Shown here in pieces: positions 37,842-46,489 of a DNA stretch of 64,000 nt. The stretch is taken from contig NZ_CP126307.1 of the NCBI RefSeq assembly GCF_030144325.1, forward strand, positions 1,302,001 to 1,366,000, in the 5' to 3' direction. The number at the start of each line of letters is the position of its first letter. Positions within the stretch are counted from its first letter, which is position 1. Both the position numbers and the translations under genes were made by a program. This DNA comes from Bosea vestrisii (GTDB lineage Bacteria > Pseudomonadota > Alphaproteobacteria > Rhizobiales > Beijerinckiaceae). The notes beneath the pieces were generated by a model. The model saw nothing but the letters and a program-made list of their open reading frames with translations, was not told the origin of the DNA and made no database searches.

Positions 37842-38807
37842 ATGGCCCATACCCATGCCAAGGTGATGATCATCGGCTCCGGCCCGGCTGGCTACACCGC
37901 CGCGATCTATGCCGCCCGCGCCATGCTCGAGCCGGTGATGATCTCCGGACTGCAGGCCGGCGGCCAGCTGATGATCACTACCGATGTCGAGAACTATCCC
38001 GGCTTCGCCGATGTGATCCAGGGCCCCTGGCTGATGGAGCAGATGCAGGCGCAGGCCGTCCATATGGGCACGAAGATGGTCTCCGACCATATTGCCAAGG
38101 TCGATCTCTCGCAGCGCCCCTTCCGGCTCTGGGGCGACGCCGGCGACACCTATTCCTGCGACTCGCTGATCGTCGCGACCGGCGCGCAGGCGAAATGGCT
38201 CGGCCTGCCTTCCGAGCAGGCATTCCAGGGCTTCGGCGTCTCGGCGTGCGCCACCTGCGACGGCTTCTTCTTCCGCAACAAGGAGGTCGTCGTGGTCGGC
38301 GGCGGCAATACCGCGGTCGAGGAAGCGCTCTATCTCGCCAATCTCGCCAGCAAGGTCACGCTGGTGCACCGGCGCGATTCGCTGCGTGCCGAGAAGGTGA
38401 TGCAGGAACGCCTGTTCAAGCACCCCAAGATCGAGATGGTCTGGAATGCGGAGGTTGCCGAAATACTCGGCGGCACGCAGCCCCCCTCCGTCACGCATGT
38501 CCGCCTGCGCGATCTGAAAAGCGGGGCGCTGCGCGATCTTGCAACGCACGGTGTCTTCATCGCCATCGGCCACAAGCCTGCGACCGAGCTCTTCGCCGGC
38601 CAGCTCGCCATGCGCGATTCGGGCTATCTCGACGTCACCCCTGGTACGACCCAGACCAATGTGCCCGGCGTCTTCGCCGCCGGAGACGTCACCGACGAGC
38701 ATTACCGTCAGGCCGTGACGGCCGCCGGCCTCGGTTGCATGGCGGCGCTCGACGCCGAGCGCTGGCTAATGGCGCAGGAACTGGGAATTCGCGAGGCAGC
38801 GGAATAA
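37842..38807 (+). CDS. trxB: Thioredoxin-disulfide reductase TrxB
   Basis: 321 residues. FAD site GSGPAGYTAAIYAARA (about 12-27), redox-active CATC within SACATCDGFFF, NADPH site VVGGGNTAVEEALYLA, and the second FAD motif GVFAAGDVTDEHYRQAVTAAG. It passes electrons from NADPH to thioredoxin in the cytoplasm. It is followed by the LysR gene vtlR/lsrB in the same direction, a conserved neighbour pair in Rhizobiales. Confidence 0.97.
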   Translation: MAHTHAKVMIIGSGPAGYTAAIYAARAMLEPVMISGLQAGGQLMITTDVENYPGFADVIQGPWLMEQMQAQAVHMGTKMVSDHIAKVDLSQRPFRLWGDAGDTYSCDSLIVATGAQAKWLGLPSEQAFQGFGVSACATCDGFFFRNKEVVVVGGGNTAVEEALYLANLASKVTLVHRRDSLRAEKVMQERLFKHPKIEMVWNAEVAEILGGTQPPSVTHVRLRDLKSGALRDLATHGVFIAIGHKPATELFAGQLAMRDSGYLDVTPGTTQTNVPGVFAAGDVTDEHYRQAVTAAGLGCMAALDAERWLMAQELGIREAAE

Positions 38808-38948
38808 CCGGGAAGCCGCTCCCATCACTGGAATTGATCAGTTTCAGCACGATATTAACGGCTAAAATCAACCGCCCCGGCAAAGGAGTCGTTGACCGGA
38901 CAACTCTATCCCCCCATCATGCGCTGAACGCATAACAGGGGGAAAGCG

Positions 38949-39839
38949 GTGGATTGGGACCGCATCCGAATCTTCTACACGGTCGCTGAATCGGGAAGCT
39001 TCACCAAAGCAGGCGACGGGCTGGGTCTTAGCCAGTCGGCAGTCAGCCGCCAGATTGGTGCACTGGAGCGCGAATTGCGCGCCCCGCTGTTCCATCGGCA
39101 CACACGTGGCCTCATTCTCACCGAGCAAGGTGAATTGCTTTGGCGCGCTGCGCGCGAGATGACGCAGCGCCTGGAGCGAACGCGCGCCCAGCTCTCGGAG
39201 ACCCGCGAGCATCCCTCCGGCGAGCTCAAGGTCACCGCTACCCGCGGGCTCGGCGGGCATTGGCTGACGCCGCGCCTCGCCGAGTTCCTCGATCTCTACC
39301 CCGACATCAAGGTCGAGCTGATCCTCACCGATGAGGAACTCGACCTGTCGATGCGCGAGGCCGACATCGCGATTCGCCTGCGCCAGCCGCAACAGCCCGA
39401 CCTGATCCAGCGCCGGCTCTTCACGGTGCACTTTCACGTCTACGGCTCGCCGGCCTACATCAAGCGCTTCGGCGAACCGAAGAGCTACGAGGAACTCGAC
39501 AACCACCGGCTGCTGTCCTTCGGGGCGTCCTCGCCGTCGTATCTGACGGCGGTGCACTGGCTCGGCACGCTCGGCCGCGACCAGCGCAATCCGCGCCCGA
39601 TCCATCTGACCGTGAACAACATCACGGCGATGAAGCGCGCGGTCGATTCGGGCGCCGGCATCGCCATCCTGCCCGACTATCTGATCGAGGCTGGCTCGCC
39701 GCTCGTGCAGTTGATGCGCGAGACCGAGATGCCGCAGCTCGAGAGCTATCTGGTCTATCCGGAGGAGATGAAATCGGTCGCGCGCGTGCAGGTCTTCCGC
39801 GATTTCCTGATCCAGAAGTCGCAGCGCTGGACATATTGA
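38949..39839 (+). CDS. vtlR: LysR family regulator VtlR/LsrB
   Basis: 296 residues. It begins MDWDRIRIFYTVAESGSFTK and continues with LSQSAVSRQIGALERELRAP and FHRHTRGLILTEQGELL, nearly the signature of Brucella VtlR and Sinorhizobium LsrB. It lies after trxB as in those genomes. VtlR/LsrB controls small RNAs of the AbcR type, transport genes and redox genes in rhizobia and Brucella. A candidate AbcR-type RNA begins about 180 bases downstream, which supports the identification. The effector is not known from sequence. Confidence 0.88.
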   Translation: MDWDRIRIFYTVAESGSFTKAGDGLGLSQSAVSRQIGALERELRAPLFHRHTRGLILTEQGELLWRAAREMTQRLERTRAQLSETREHPSGELKVTATRGLGGHWLTPRLAEFLDLYPDIKVELILTDEELDLSMREADIAIRLRQPQQPDLIQRRLFTVHFHVYGSPAYIKRFGEPKSYEELDNHRLLSFGASSPSYLTAVHWLGTLGRDQRNPRPIHLTVNNITAMKRAVDSGAGIAILPDYLIEAGSPLVQLMRETEMPQLESYLVYPEEMKSVARVQVFRDFLIQKSQRWTY

Positions 39840-39849
39840 ACGACAGGCA

Positions 39850-39876
39850 GGTGCTGCCGGAAAATCCGGCAGCACC
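39850..39876 (+). terminator. Terminator-like hairpin after vtlR
   Basis: GGTGCTGCCGGA (39850-39861) pairs perfectly with TCCGGCAGCACC (39865-39876) around three As, 10 bases after the vtlR stop. The following GTGTCTTA is only weakly T-rich. Confidence 0.75.
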
Positions 39877-39986
39877 GTGTCTTACGCCGACTGCGCATGC
39901 GTGCCACGCGCGGTCTCCTGGCAATTGTGACGAATTCTAGCAATAAGTCATGTCGCCAGCGCATAACCGACCCGACCAATGCTGCA

Positions 39987-40015
39987 TTGCAAAAAGGCAG
40001 GGTCTGCTCGATATT
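39987..40015 (+). promoter_or_regulatory. Promoter of the candidate AbcR-type RNA
   Basis: TTGCAA (39987-39992), a 17-base spacer and GATATT (40010-40015) predict a start near 40022. It lies between vtlR and the RNA, where VtlR binding would be expected. Confidence 0.6.
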
Positions 40016-40021
40016 TCACTC

Positions 40022-40160
40022 ACGGTTGTTCGGAACGGGCTCCGCATCTCCTCCCGGCGTTGAGTTCGTTCCAGCCGTTCCCCTCTGAGATGTTTGGCGC
40101 TTTTTGCGCTGGATGTTTCAAACTTTCAGGCCGGCTCCTTCGGGACGCCGGCCTTTTTTC
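40022..40160 (+). ncRNA. Candidate AbcR (alpha-r15 family) small RNA
   Basis: The region holds CTCCTCCCGGCG (40048-40059), an anti-Shine-Dalgarno-like loop, a second pyrimidine stretch TTCCCCTCT (40079-40087), an internal hairpin GGCGCTTTTTGCGCT, then GTTTCAAACTTTCAGG and a strong intrinsic terminator with a TTCG tetraloop (40129-40160, six Ts). These are the traits of the AbcR1/AbcR2 Hfq-dependent RNAs that silence ABC transporter mRNAs in Rhizobiales, and the place next to vtlR/lsrB is the same as in Sinorhizobium. Ends are predicted from the promoter and the terminator. Confidence 0.75.
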
Positions 40161-40298
40161 TTTATCTGCCGCAGCCCGCGGCCGGATCGAAAAGCCACAG
40201 GCCTCGCTCGACATGTGGTGCCCCGCCTATCCGCCTTGACCGTAGCCGCCCCCCGGCCATCGTGCCCGCAACGGATCCACTCCCCTCGCGAGGCCCCT

Positions 40299-40757
40299 AT
40301 GCGCCGCGTTTCGTTTCTCTCTGCTCTCATCGCCGGGCTGTGCCTGGCCGGCCTCTCCGCCCAGGCGGCGGGCGGGCGCTACGTCCACCCGGCCGACCGG
40401 GCGGAAGAACGAATCATTCCGATGTATGGCAATCTGCCGGTCTGCGAGGATCTGGCCGTGCTCGGCGAGATCACCAGCTGGTTCAATTCGCGCGAGGCCA
40501 AGTTCTGGGGACCGTTGCAGGCGATCAGCTTCGACCGCGTCCGGCCCGTCGCCTGGCGGCCCTGGGGCGACGACTTCATCCCGCGCCGTTTCTGCACCGC
40601 GCGCGTGCTGACCAATGACGGCGTGCTGCGCCGGGTCGACTATTCGGTCCGCGAGAACCTCGGGCTGTTCGGCTGGTCCTGGAACGTCAATTGGTGCGTC
40701 TCCGGCCTCGACCGCCATCGCGCTTATGCGCCCGACTGCAAGATGGCGCGGCCCTGA
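40299..40757 (+). CDS. Secreted hypothetical protein
   Basis: 152 residues from the ATG at 40299; the open frame continues upstream through the small RNA and is not coding there. Residues 1-23 form a signal peptide (MRRVSFLSALIAGLCLAGLS, then AQA). The mature part has four cysteines (PVCEDL, RRFCTAR, NWCVSG, PDCKMA), suggesting two disulfides, and many tryptophans. Its stop is 11 bases before the RNase T2 gene in the same direction, so the two are probably co-expressed. Family not recognised; a partner or inhibitor role toward the nuclease is speculative. Confidence 0.8.
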   Translation: MRRVSFLSALIAGLCLAGLSAQAAGGRYVHPADRAEERIIPMYGNLPVCEDLAVLGEITSWFNSREAKFWGPLQAISFDRVRPVAWRPWGDDFIPRRFCTARVLTNDGVLRRVDYSVRENLGLFGWSWNVNWCVSGLDRHRAYAPDCKMARP

Positions 40758-40768
40758 TCCGACAGACC

Positions 40769-41437
40769 ATGTCCCTGAAGCGAGTCGCCCTTGGCCTTCT
40801 GGCCGCTTGCACGCTGGCCGGCTCGGCTCTCGCGCAAGGACGCTATGAGCGCGGCGGCTCGCCGGGCGATTTCGACTTCTACGTCCTCGCGCTCTCCTGG
40901 TCGCCGGGCTTCTGCGAACTCGATGGCGGCCGCGGCCGCAACCGCGAGCAATGCGCCGCCGGCGCCAATCTCGGCTTCGTGGTGCATGGCCTCTGGCCAC
41001 AATACGAGCGTGGCTTCCCGAGCGATTGCGGCCCGTCGGGCCGTTCACCCTCGCGAATCGCCATGGAGCAGGCCGAGGGCCTGTTCCCGACGGAGAGTCT
41101 CGCCCGCTACCAATGGCGCAAGCACGGCAGTTGCTCAGGCTCGAGCCCGGCCGACTACTTCGCCGATGCGCGCCGGGCCCGCGACAAGGTCGTGATCCCA
41201 TCCGCCTTGCAGAAGGGCGACAGCGAGCAGAGCTGGACAGCGCTCGATCTCGAACGCGCCTTCGTCGCCGCCAATCCGGGACTGCGGACCGACATGATGT
41301 CGGTCTCCTGTCGACGCGGCGTGCTGGAGGAGGTCCGCATCTGCTTCAGCAAGGACCTACGTAATTTCAGGACCTGCGAGGAGGTCGACCGCTCCGGTTG
41401 CCGCGCGCGGGATTTTCGCGTCAACGCGATTCGCTGA
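40769..41437 (+). CDS. Secreted ribonuclease T2 family protein
   Basis: 222 residues from the ATG at 40769, with a signal peptide (about 1-22, ending ALA). Conserved active-site segment 1 is FVVHGLWPQY and segment 2 is YQWRKHGSCSG, each giving a catalytic histidine; cysteines flank both as expected for disulfides (SPGFCELD, REQCAAG, SDCGPS, SVSCRRG, ICFSKD). The enzyme cuts RNA without base specificity through 2',3'-cyclic phosphates, probably in the periplasm for nutrient scavenging. It follows a secreted cysteine-containing protein and precedes rlmJ by 6 bases. Confidence 0.92.
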   Translation: MSLKRVALGLLAACTLAGSALAQGRYERGGSPGDFDFYVLALSWSPGFCELDGGRGRNREQCAAGANLGFVVHGLWPQYERGFPSDCGPSGRSPSRIAMEQAEGLFPTESLARYQWRKHGSCSGSSPADYFADARRARDKVVIPSALQKGDSEQSWTALDLERAFVAANPGLRTDMMSVSCRRGVLEEVRICFSKDLRNFRTCEEVDRSGCRARDFRVNAIR

Positions 41438-41443
41438 TCCGGG

Positions 41444-42295
41444 ATGAACTACCGCCACGGTTTCCATGCCGGCAATTTCGCCGATGTGCTCAAGCACGTC
41501 GTGCTGATGCGCATCCTCACGCATCTCAACGCCAAGGATAAGCCCTGGCGTGTCATCGACACCCATGCCGGCGCAGGCCGTTACGATCTCGGCTCCGAAG
41601 AGGCCCTGAAGACGCATGAATGGCGCGACGGCGTCGCCAGGCTCGAGCAGGCGCCGCTCGCCCCGAAGGTCGAGGACCTGTTGACGCCCTGGCGCGAGGC
41701 ACTCGCCGCCGCCCGTGCCCGCCACTGTGCCGAGACCTATCCCGGCTCGCCCTGGCTCTGCCGGCATGCCATGCGAGCGGATGATCGCCTGATCGCGGCG
41801 GAGCTGCACGAGAATACCTTCCGCAAGCTCGCACAGGCGCTCGCCCGCGACGAGCGCTGCAAGACGCTTGAGATCGACGGCTGGACGGCCTTGCGCGCCA
41901 ATGTCCCGCCAAAGGAGCGCCGCGGCCTCGTCCTGATCGACCCGCCCTTCGAGGAGAAGGACGAGTTTGCGACGCTGGCGGCCGAATTCATCGCCGCGCA
42001 CCGCAAATGGCCGACCGGCATCTACGCGCTCTGGTACCCGATCAAGGACGAACGCGCCGTAGATCGCTTGCTCGACGCGATTCTCGATGCCGGCATCGGC
42101 CGCCTGCTCCGGCTCGAGGTCGATGTCGACCGGCCCGATGCCGCCGGCGGCCTGAGCGCGACAGGAATGCTCGTCGTCAATCCGCCCTGGCTGCTGGCGG
42201 AGGAAGCCGAGATTCTGCTGCCCGCCCTATGCGAGCGGCTCGCGCAGGGACCGAGCCCGCGCTATCGCTGTGAAACGATCAGCCCCGACGGCTGA
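41444..42295 (+). CDS. rlmJ: 23S rRNA (adenine(2030)-N6)-methyltransferase RlmJ
   Basis: 283 residues. The opening MNYRHGFHAGNFADVLKHVV is the RlmJ signature, VIDTHAGAGRYDL is SAM motif I and LVLIDPPFEEKDEF holds the DPPF motif of N6-adenine methyltransferases. It modifies A2030 of 23S rRNA. It starts 6 bases after the RNase T2 stop, so it may be read from the same transcript. Confidence 0.95.
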   Translation: MNYRHGFHAGNFADVLKHVVLMRILTHLNAKDKPWRVIDTHAGAGRYDLGSEEALKTHEWRDGVARLEQAPLAPKVEDLLTPWREALAAARARHCAETYPGSPWLCRHAMRADDRLIAAELHENTFRKLAQALARDERCKTLEIDGWTALRANVPPKERRGLVLIDPPFEEKDEFATLAAEFIAAHRKWPTGIYALWYPIKDERAVDRLLDAILDAGIGRLLRLEVDVDRPDAAGGLSATGMLVVNPPWLLAEEAEILLPALCERLAQGPSPRYRCETISPDG

Positions 42296-42329
42296 GCGTT
42301 CCCGTCCGCCAAGCCGAAGGCCATGACCG

Positions 42330-42933
42330 ATGCTGATCCTGCGCTCCTCCCCCCACCTCCCCCTTCGGCCGCAAGATCAAGATCGCGATTGCGGAATTGG
42401 GGTTGGAAGACCGGATCGAGATCGTGCCGGCCGACACCAACGACCCCGCGGAATCGCTGCGGCGTCAGAATCCCCTCGGCAAGGTGCCCACTCTGGTCTT
42501 CGAGGACGGCACGACGCTGTTCGATTCGCGCGTGATCGCCGAGTATCTCGACCATCTCGCTGGCGGCGGCAGGCTGTTCCAGGCGGGCGACGCCCGCTTC
42601 GCGCAATTGCGCCTGCAGGCTGTCGCCGACGGCATTTGCGACGCCGGCTTGCTACAGGTCTATGAGGCTCGTCTGCGCACGGCCGAGATGCGCAATGCCG
42701 CCTGGGTCGAGAATCAGGCCGGCAAGGTGGCCCGCGCGCTCGCCTCGCTCGAGGCCGTGCCCCCGGTCTACGACCGGCCGCGCATAGGTGAGATCGCGCT
42801 CGCCTGCGCCCTCGGCTATCTCGATCTGCGCTTCGACGGAGCTTGGCGGACCGGCCATCCAGCCCTGGTCGCCTGGCTCGACGCATTCGCCGCGCGGGTG
42901 CCCGCTTTCGAGGCGACGCGCTTCAAAGGCTAA
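42330..42933 (+). pseudogene. Glutathione S-transferase family protein, frameshifted in a C run
   Basis: The start MLILRSSP is followed by a run of six Cs (about 42349-42354); with five, the frame continues as TSPFGRKIKIAIAELGLEDR, the thioredoxin-fold N terminus of a GST, and joins VPADTNDPAESLRRQNPLGK and VPTLVFEDGTTLFDSRVIAEY. The helical C-terminal domain ends at 42933. One base too many is the simplest reading. The repaired protein has about 200 residues, normal for a GST. Substrate unknown. It follows rlmJ in the same direction. Confidence 0.85.
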
Positions 42934-43103
42934 GCGTTTTTCGATCGACCCCGACCACCGGAGCCGCCACTGCGAGAAGCGCAACGTTGACGCAATCCGA
43001 GGACGGCAGAGTTCCGTCTCCCTGGATTAGGTCGCTGCCTCCACAAAGGCGGGTACCCGGAGCTGTGCACCCGAAATGACGGCTCGACATGACAACGAAC
43101 AAC

Positions 43104-43133
43104 AAAAAACCCGGTGGCCGAGGCCACCGGGTT
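43104..43133 (-). terminator. Rho-independent terminator of the outer membrane protein gene
   Basis: On the minus strand AACCCGGTGGCC and GGCCACCGGGTT form a perfect 12-bp stem (43108-43133) followed by a T run (plus-strand A run at 43104-43109). Confidence 0.92.
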
Positions 43134-43156
43134 CGCTCTGTCTCCGTGAGGAGAAA

Positions 43157-43804
43157 TCAGAACTTGTAGCTGAGACGGGCGCGCACGACCGAGAAGTCGG
43201 TGCCGATCTTGGTGCCAGCGCCAGCAATGTTCTTCTCGCCGAGGTCGACGTAGAGGTATTCGACGCCGGCGATGATGTTGTTGGTGAAGGCATACTCGAC
43301 GCCGCCGCCGACAGCGAAGCCGCCGGTGTGGGTGCGGTCGGACGAGAAGGCCAGTGCCGGGATCGCGGTCTTGACGTTGCCGTAGGCCCAACCACCGGTC
43401 GCGTAGACCATGAAGCGGTCGAAGGCGAAGCCAGCGCGAGCACGGACGGTACCGAAGTACTCGGTCTTGACGTTGACCAGGCCGAGGTTGCTGCCGCTGC
43501 TGAGGTCAGCGCCCTGGAAATCGGCTTCAGCGCCGAGGACGAGCTGACCGATCTGGTAGTTGTAGCCGATCTGGCCGCCACCGATGAAACCGTCGAGATC
43601 GCCGACATTGGCGAAGCCGTTGGCATTCACGTTGCCGAAGCCGTAGCCGGCGTTAACACCGACGTAGAGGCCAGTCCAGGTGAACACCGGAGCGTAGACC
43701 GGGGCAACAACCGGACCCTTGCGGCTCGGCAGGTCGGCAGCGGAGGCAGCGCCGGCAGCGAGGAGGCCGAGGGCCGCAACGCCCGAAAGCAGATACTTCT
43801 TCAT
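43157..43804 (-). CDS. Outer membrane beta-barrel protein (Omp25/Omp31-like)
   Basis: 215 residues. The start at 43804 has AAGGAG 7 bases upstream; the signal peptide is MKKYLLSGVAALGLLAAGAA, cleaved at ASA before ADLPSRKG. The mature part begins APVYAPVFTWTGLYVGVNAG, shows alternating strands, a GGQIGYNYQIGQLVLGAE hairpin, and ends FSVVRARLSYKF with the terminal phenylalanine needed for barrel assembly. This is the eight-stranded porin-like family abundant in Rhizobiales. Promoter and terminator are both clear, so it is a single-gene unit, probably highly expressed. Confidence 0.93.
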   Translation of the reverse strand: MKKYLLSGVAALGLLAAGAASAADLPSRKGPVVAPVYAPVFTWTGLYVGVNAGYGFGNVNANGFANVGDLDGFIGGGQIGYNYQIGQLVLGAEADFQGADLSSGSNLGLVNVKTEYFGTVRARAGFAFDRFMVYATGGWAYGNVKTAIPALAFSSDRTHTGGFAVGGGVEYAFTNNIIAGVEYLYVDLGEKNIAGAGTKIGTDFSVVRARLSYKF

Positions 43805-43864
43805 GACAAACTCCTTAGTCATCGTATTTCCCGGCGCTGGCCGGCAGGTGATTTCAGTGACCCC

Positions 43865-43893
43865 TTTATAGGGTTTGTAGCGGGCCGTGTCTG
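43865..43893 (-). promoter_or_regulatory. Promoter of the outer membrane protein gene
   Basis: On the minus strand CAGACA (43888-43893), 17 bases and TATAAA (43865-43870). Transcription near 43857 gives a leader of about 53 bases. The rest of the 43805-44175 gap shows no gene; beyond the promoter it is AT-richer sequence near 43965-44025 that may hold upstream sites. Confidence 0.6.
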
Positions 43894-44175
43894 TTGCGGC
43901 GAGAACACATCTGCTTGCCAGACCGAGGCGAAATTGCGGCACGATCCGGAACAAGCAAGGCATATTGGTCAATTCCGGTTAGTCTTTGTTAAGACAGTGT
44001 GAATGGCTAACCAATTACTAACGCAACGTCAGCGACTACGCACGGCCATCACATAACCGCCGCAAACCGGTTTGGGTTCCCTGGCTGGCGCAAATCCGCC
44101 ATGCGCCCCGTGCTTGCAGCCTGCCCTCGCGCGTGCTTTAGCCGACTGGGCCCCGCCTTTCGAGATCCGCCTTAA

Positions 44176-44961
44176 GTGTTACCGCTTTCGATCTTCATCA
44201 TCGCGCGCGACGAAGCCGACCGCATCGGCCGCACCATAGCCGCGGTTCGCGTGTTGAGCGATGACATCGTCGTGATCGATTCCGGCTCGACCGACGGCAC
44301 GCAGGCCATCGCCATGAATCTCGGCGCGCGCGTCATCGAGCGCGACTGGCCGGGCTATGGCCCGCAGAAGCGCTTCGCCGAGGAGCAGTGCCGCCATCCC
44401 TGGCTGCTCAACCTCGACGCCGACGAGGTGACGCCACCGGAACTCGCGGCCGAGATCGCTGCTTTGTTCGCCGAGGGCGAGCCGACGCGCGACGCCTACC
44501 GCATCCGCATCGCCGAGACTTTCCCGGGCGAAGGCGCGCCGCATCGTTTCGCCTATGCGCTGTCACCGATTCGTCTCTACCGGATGGACAAGGGACGCTA
44601 CTCCCCGTCCCCGGTGCATGACCGTGTCGATCTCGCCTCGGATGCCCGCATCGGCAAGCTCAAGGGCACGCTCCATCACTACTCGGTTCGCTCGCTCGGC
44701 GAGCAAATGGCCAAGCTCAATGCCTATAGCGACGCGCAGGCCGACGATCTCGACGCGCGCGGCGAGACGCTCTCCGTTTTTCGACTGGTTGCCGAGTTTC
44801 CGGCGAACTTCATCAAGGCTTATATCGGGCGACGTCACGCTCTGCGCGGCGTCTATGGCTTCATGACCGCGATGAACTACGCCTTCTATCGCTATCTGCG
44901 CGTCGCCAAGCACTGGGAGCGCCGGCTTCGGCGCCGCGGCTCGCGTGCAAACGGAAACTAG
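44176..44961 (+). CDS. Glycosyltransferase family 2 (WaaE/KdtX-like)
   Basis: 261 residues with a GTG start. The GT-A fold is evident: LSIFIIARDEADRIGRTI, VVIDSGSTDGTQAIA, and the metal-binding NLDADEV. FPGEGAPHRFAYAL and PVHDRVDL further resemble the lipopolysaccharide core glucosyltransferases WaaE/KdtX and their relatives. It probably adds a sugar to an envelope polysaccharide. No ribosome binding site is obvious. Its stop is 1 base before the SDR gene, so the two are translated together. Confidence 0.88.
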   Translation: MLPLSIFIIARDEADRIGRTIAAVRVLSDDIVVIDSGSTDGTQAIAMNLGARVIERDWPGYGPQKRFAEEQCRHPWLLNLDADEVTPPELAAEIAALFAEGEPTRDAYRIRIAETFPGEGAPHRFAYALSPIRLYRMDKGRYSPSPVHDRVDLASDARIGKLKGTLHHYSVRSLGEQMAKLNAYSDAQADDLDARGETLSVFRLVAEFPANFIKAYIGRRHALRGVYGFMTAMNYAFYRYLRVAKHWERRLRRRGSRANGN

Positions 44962-44962
44962 C

Positions 44963-45712
44963 ATGGTGGCTGAGGTCGCCCTTGTCACCGGCGGCGCAAA
45001 GCGCATCGGCCGCGCGATCGCCTTGCGCCTCGCCGGCGCCGGCTATTCAGTCGCCATCCATTGCAACACCTCGCGCGCGGAGGCCGAGGCTCTCGCCGCC
45101 GACGTCGCTGCGGCAGGGGGGCGGGCCTGTGTCATCGTCGCCGATCTCGCCGATCCCACAGCCGTGGAGCGGATCGTGCCCGAGGCCGAAGCCGCGCTCG
45201 GGCCGGTCAGCCTGCTCGTCAACAGCGCCTCGAGCTTCCTGGTCGACGACCTGCTCGCGCTCGATGTCCCGACCTGGAACCGCCAGTTCTCAGTCAATCT
45301 GCGCGCGCCCTCGGTGCTCGCCGGCGCGATGGCCAACCGCCTGCCGCCGGACAGGCAGGGCGCGATCGTCAACATCATCGACCAGCGCGTCTGGAAACTG
45401 ACGCCGCAATATTACTCGTACACGCTGACCAAGGCGGCGCTGCTGACCGCAACCACGACCATGGCGCAGGCTCTGGCGCCGCGCATCCGCGTCAACGCTG
45501 TCGGCCCCGGCCCGACCTTCGCCAACCCGCACAACGGCGAGGCGCTGCTGACGACGGAGGCCGGCGGCACTCCGCTCGGCCACAAGGTCGAGGCCGCCGA
45601 TATCGCCGAGGCTGTGCTCTATCTCGCGCGTGCCAAGGCGATCACCGGCCAGATGATCGCTGTCGATGCCGGTCAGCACATCGCTTGGCGCACGCCCGAC
45701 ATCGTCGACTGA
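44963..45712 (+). CDS. SDR family oxidoreductase (FolM/pteridine-reductase-like)
   Basis: 249 residues from the ATG at 44963. The nucleotide motif is VTGGAKRIGRAIAL, with the TGxxxRxG form used by pteridine reductases and FolM, then NSASSF for the NNAG position and YSYTLTKAAL for the catalytic YxxxK. It would be an NADPH-dependent reductase, possibly of dihydromonapterin or dihydrofolate; this is a family-level guess. It is coupled to the GT2 gene upstream (1-base gap) and converges on the isomerase gene. Confidence 0.88.
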   Translation: MVAEVALVTGGAKRIGRAIALRLAGAGYSVAIHCNTSRAEAEALAADVAAAGGRACVIVADLADPTAVERIVPEAEAALGPVSLLVNSASSFLVDDLLALDVPTWNRQFSVNLRAPSVLAGAMANRLPPDRQGAIVNIIDQRVWKLTPQYYSYTLTKAALLTATTTMAQALAPRIRVNAVGPGPTFANPHNGEALLTTEAGGTPLGHKVEAADIAEAVLYLARAKAITGQMIAVDAGQHIAWRTPDIVD

Positions 45713-45723
45713 CGCGAATCGTC

Positions 45724-46353
45724 TCAGACCGTCGCGTCGTTGCGATAGGCCACCCTGCCGGCAGCGAGCGCGTCGGCCAGAAGGTCGAGCCGGTCCTGCC
45801 CCCAGAATATCTCCCCATCGAGCACATAGCTCGGCGCGCCGAACACGCCGGCCTCGACCGCCTCCGCGATCGCCGCCTGATAGGCCTGAGTGGTCGCCTC
45901 GCTTCCAGCCGCCTCAGCCAGGCCGGCAGTGTCGAGCCCGGCCCGCTCGGCTGCCGCCAGAATCAGCTCTGGCCGTGACATGTCCAGCTCGCGGGCCCAG
46001 ACATCGGCCAGCACCTCGCCGACAAAGCCCGTGGGATCCTCTCCGCGCGCGATGACGGCGAGCACGATCCTGTCCGCCAGCGACACGTCATAGGGAAAGA
46101 ACTTCGGGAAAAGCGTCAGTGGCAGGCCGCGTTTGGCGCGCCCGCGCTGAAGCTCGAGCACGCGGTAGCGCTGCCGCACCGGATGCCGCTTCGGCAGCGG
46201 CAGGCCGCCGGTCTCGTCGAAGACCGAGCGCAGCGGCGTCGGCCGATAGCGAACCGAAAGCCCGTGCTGTCTCGCCAGCTCTATGAAGGCGCCGTGACCG
46301 AGATAGGTCCAGGGCGAAAGCAGCGTGAAATAATAGTCGATCTGGCGTGACAT
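45724..46353 (-). CDS. 2-hydroxychromene-2-carboxylate isomerase family protein
   Basis: 209 residues from the ATG at 46353. A DsbA/GST-kappa-like thioredoxin fold: IDYYFTLLSPWTYLGHGAF has the serine-proline motif in place of a CxxC, and GVFGAPSYVLDGEIFWGQDR is the cis-proline loop. Such enzymes isomerise hydroxychromene carboxylates with glutathione during naphthalene degradation, but most chromosomal members have unknown substrates. No aromatic pathway is adjacent. Confidence 0.9.
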   Translation of the reverse strand: MSRQIDYYFTLLSPWTYLGHGAFIELARQHGLSVRYRPTPLRSVFDETGGLPLPKRHPVRQRYRVLELQRGRAKRGLPLTLFPKFFPYDVSLADRIVLAVIARGEDPTGFVGEVLADVWARELDMSRPELILAAAERAGLDTAGLAEAAGSEATTQAYQAAIAEAVEAGVFGAPSYVLDGEIFWGQDRLDLLADALAAGRVAYRNDATV

Positions 46354-46454
46354 CGGCGTCCTCAGGCAAGCAAGAGCCGGACGATGCCCGCTGATGGCTG
46401 AACCGGGCAAGCTCGCCCGGCGTCAATTGTCGTGATCGCTTCGATCAACAGGGT

Positions 46455-46480
46455 CGTGGCGCCGCCTTGGCGGCGCCACG
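46455..46480. terminator. 12-bp hairpin downstream of the glycine-rich protein
   Basis: CGTGGCGCCGCC (46455-46466) and GGCGGCGCCACG (46469-46480) pair perfectly with only TT between. It lies 9 bases past the stop of the minus-strand gene at 46490. No T run follows on either strand. Confidence 0.6.
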
Positions 46481-46489
46481 AGAGAGGGA

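Noticed and set aside
43965..44030. CtrA-like TTAA-spacer-TTAA motif upstream of the outer membrane protein gene
   Set aside because: The half-sites GTTAGTCTTTGTTAAG have the wrong spacing for the CtrA consensus.
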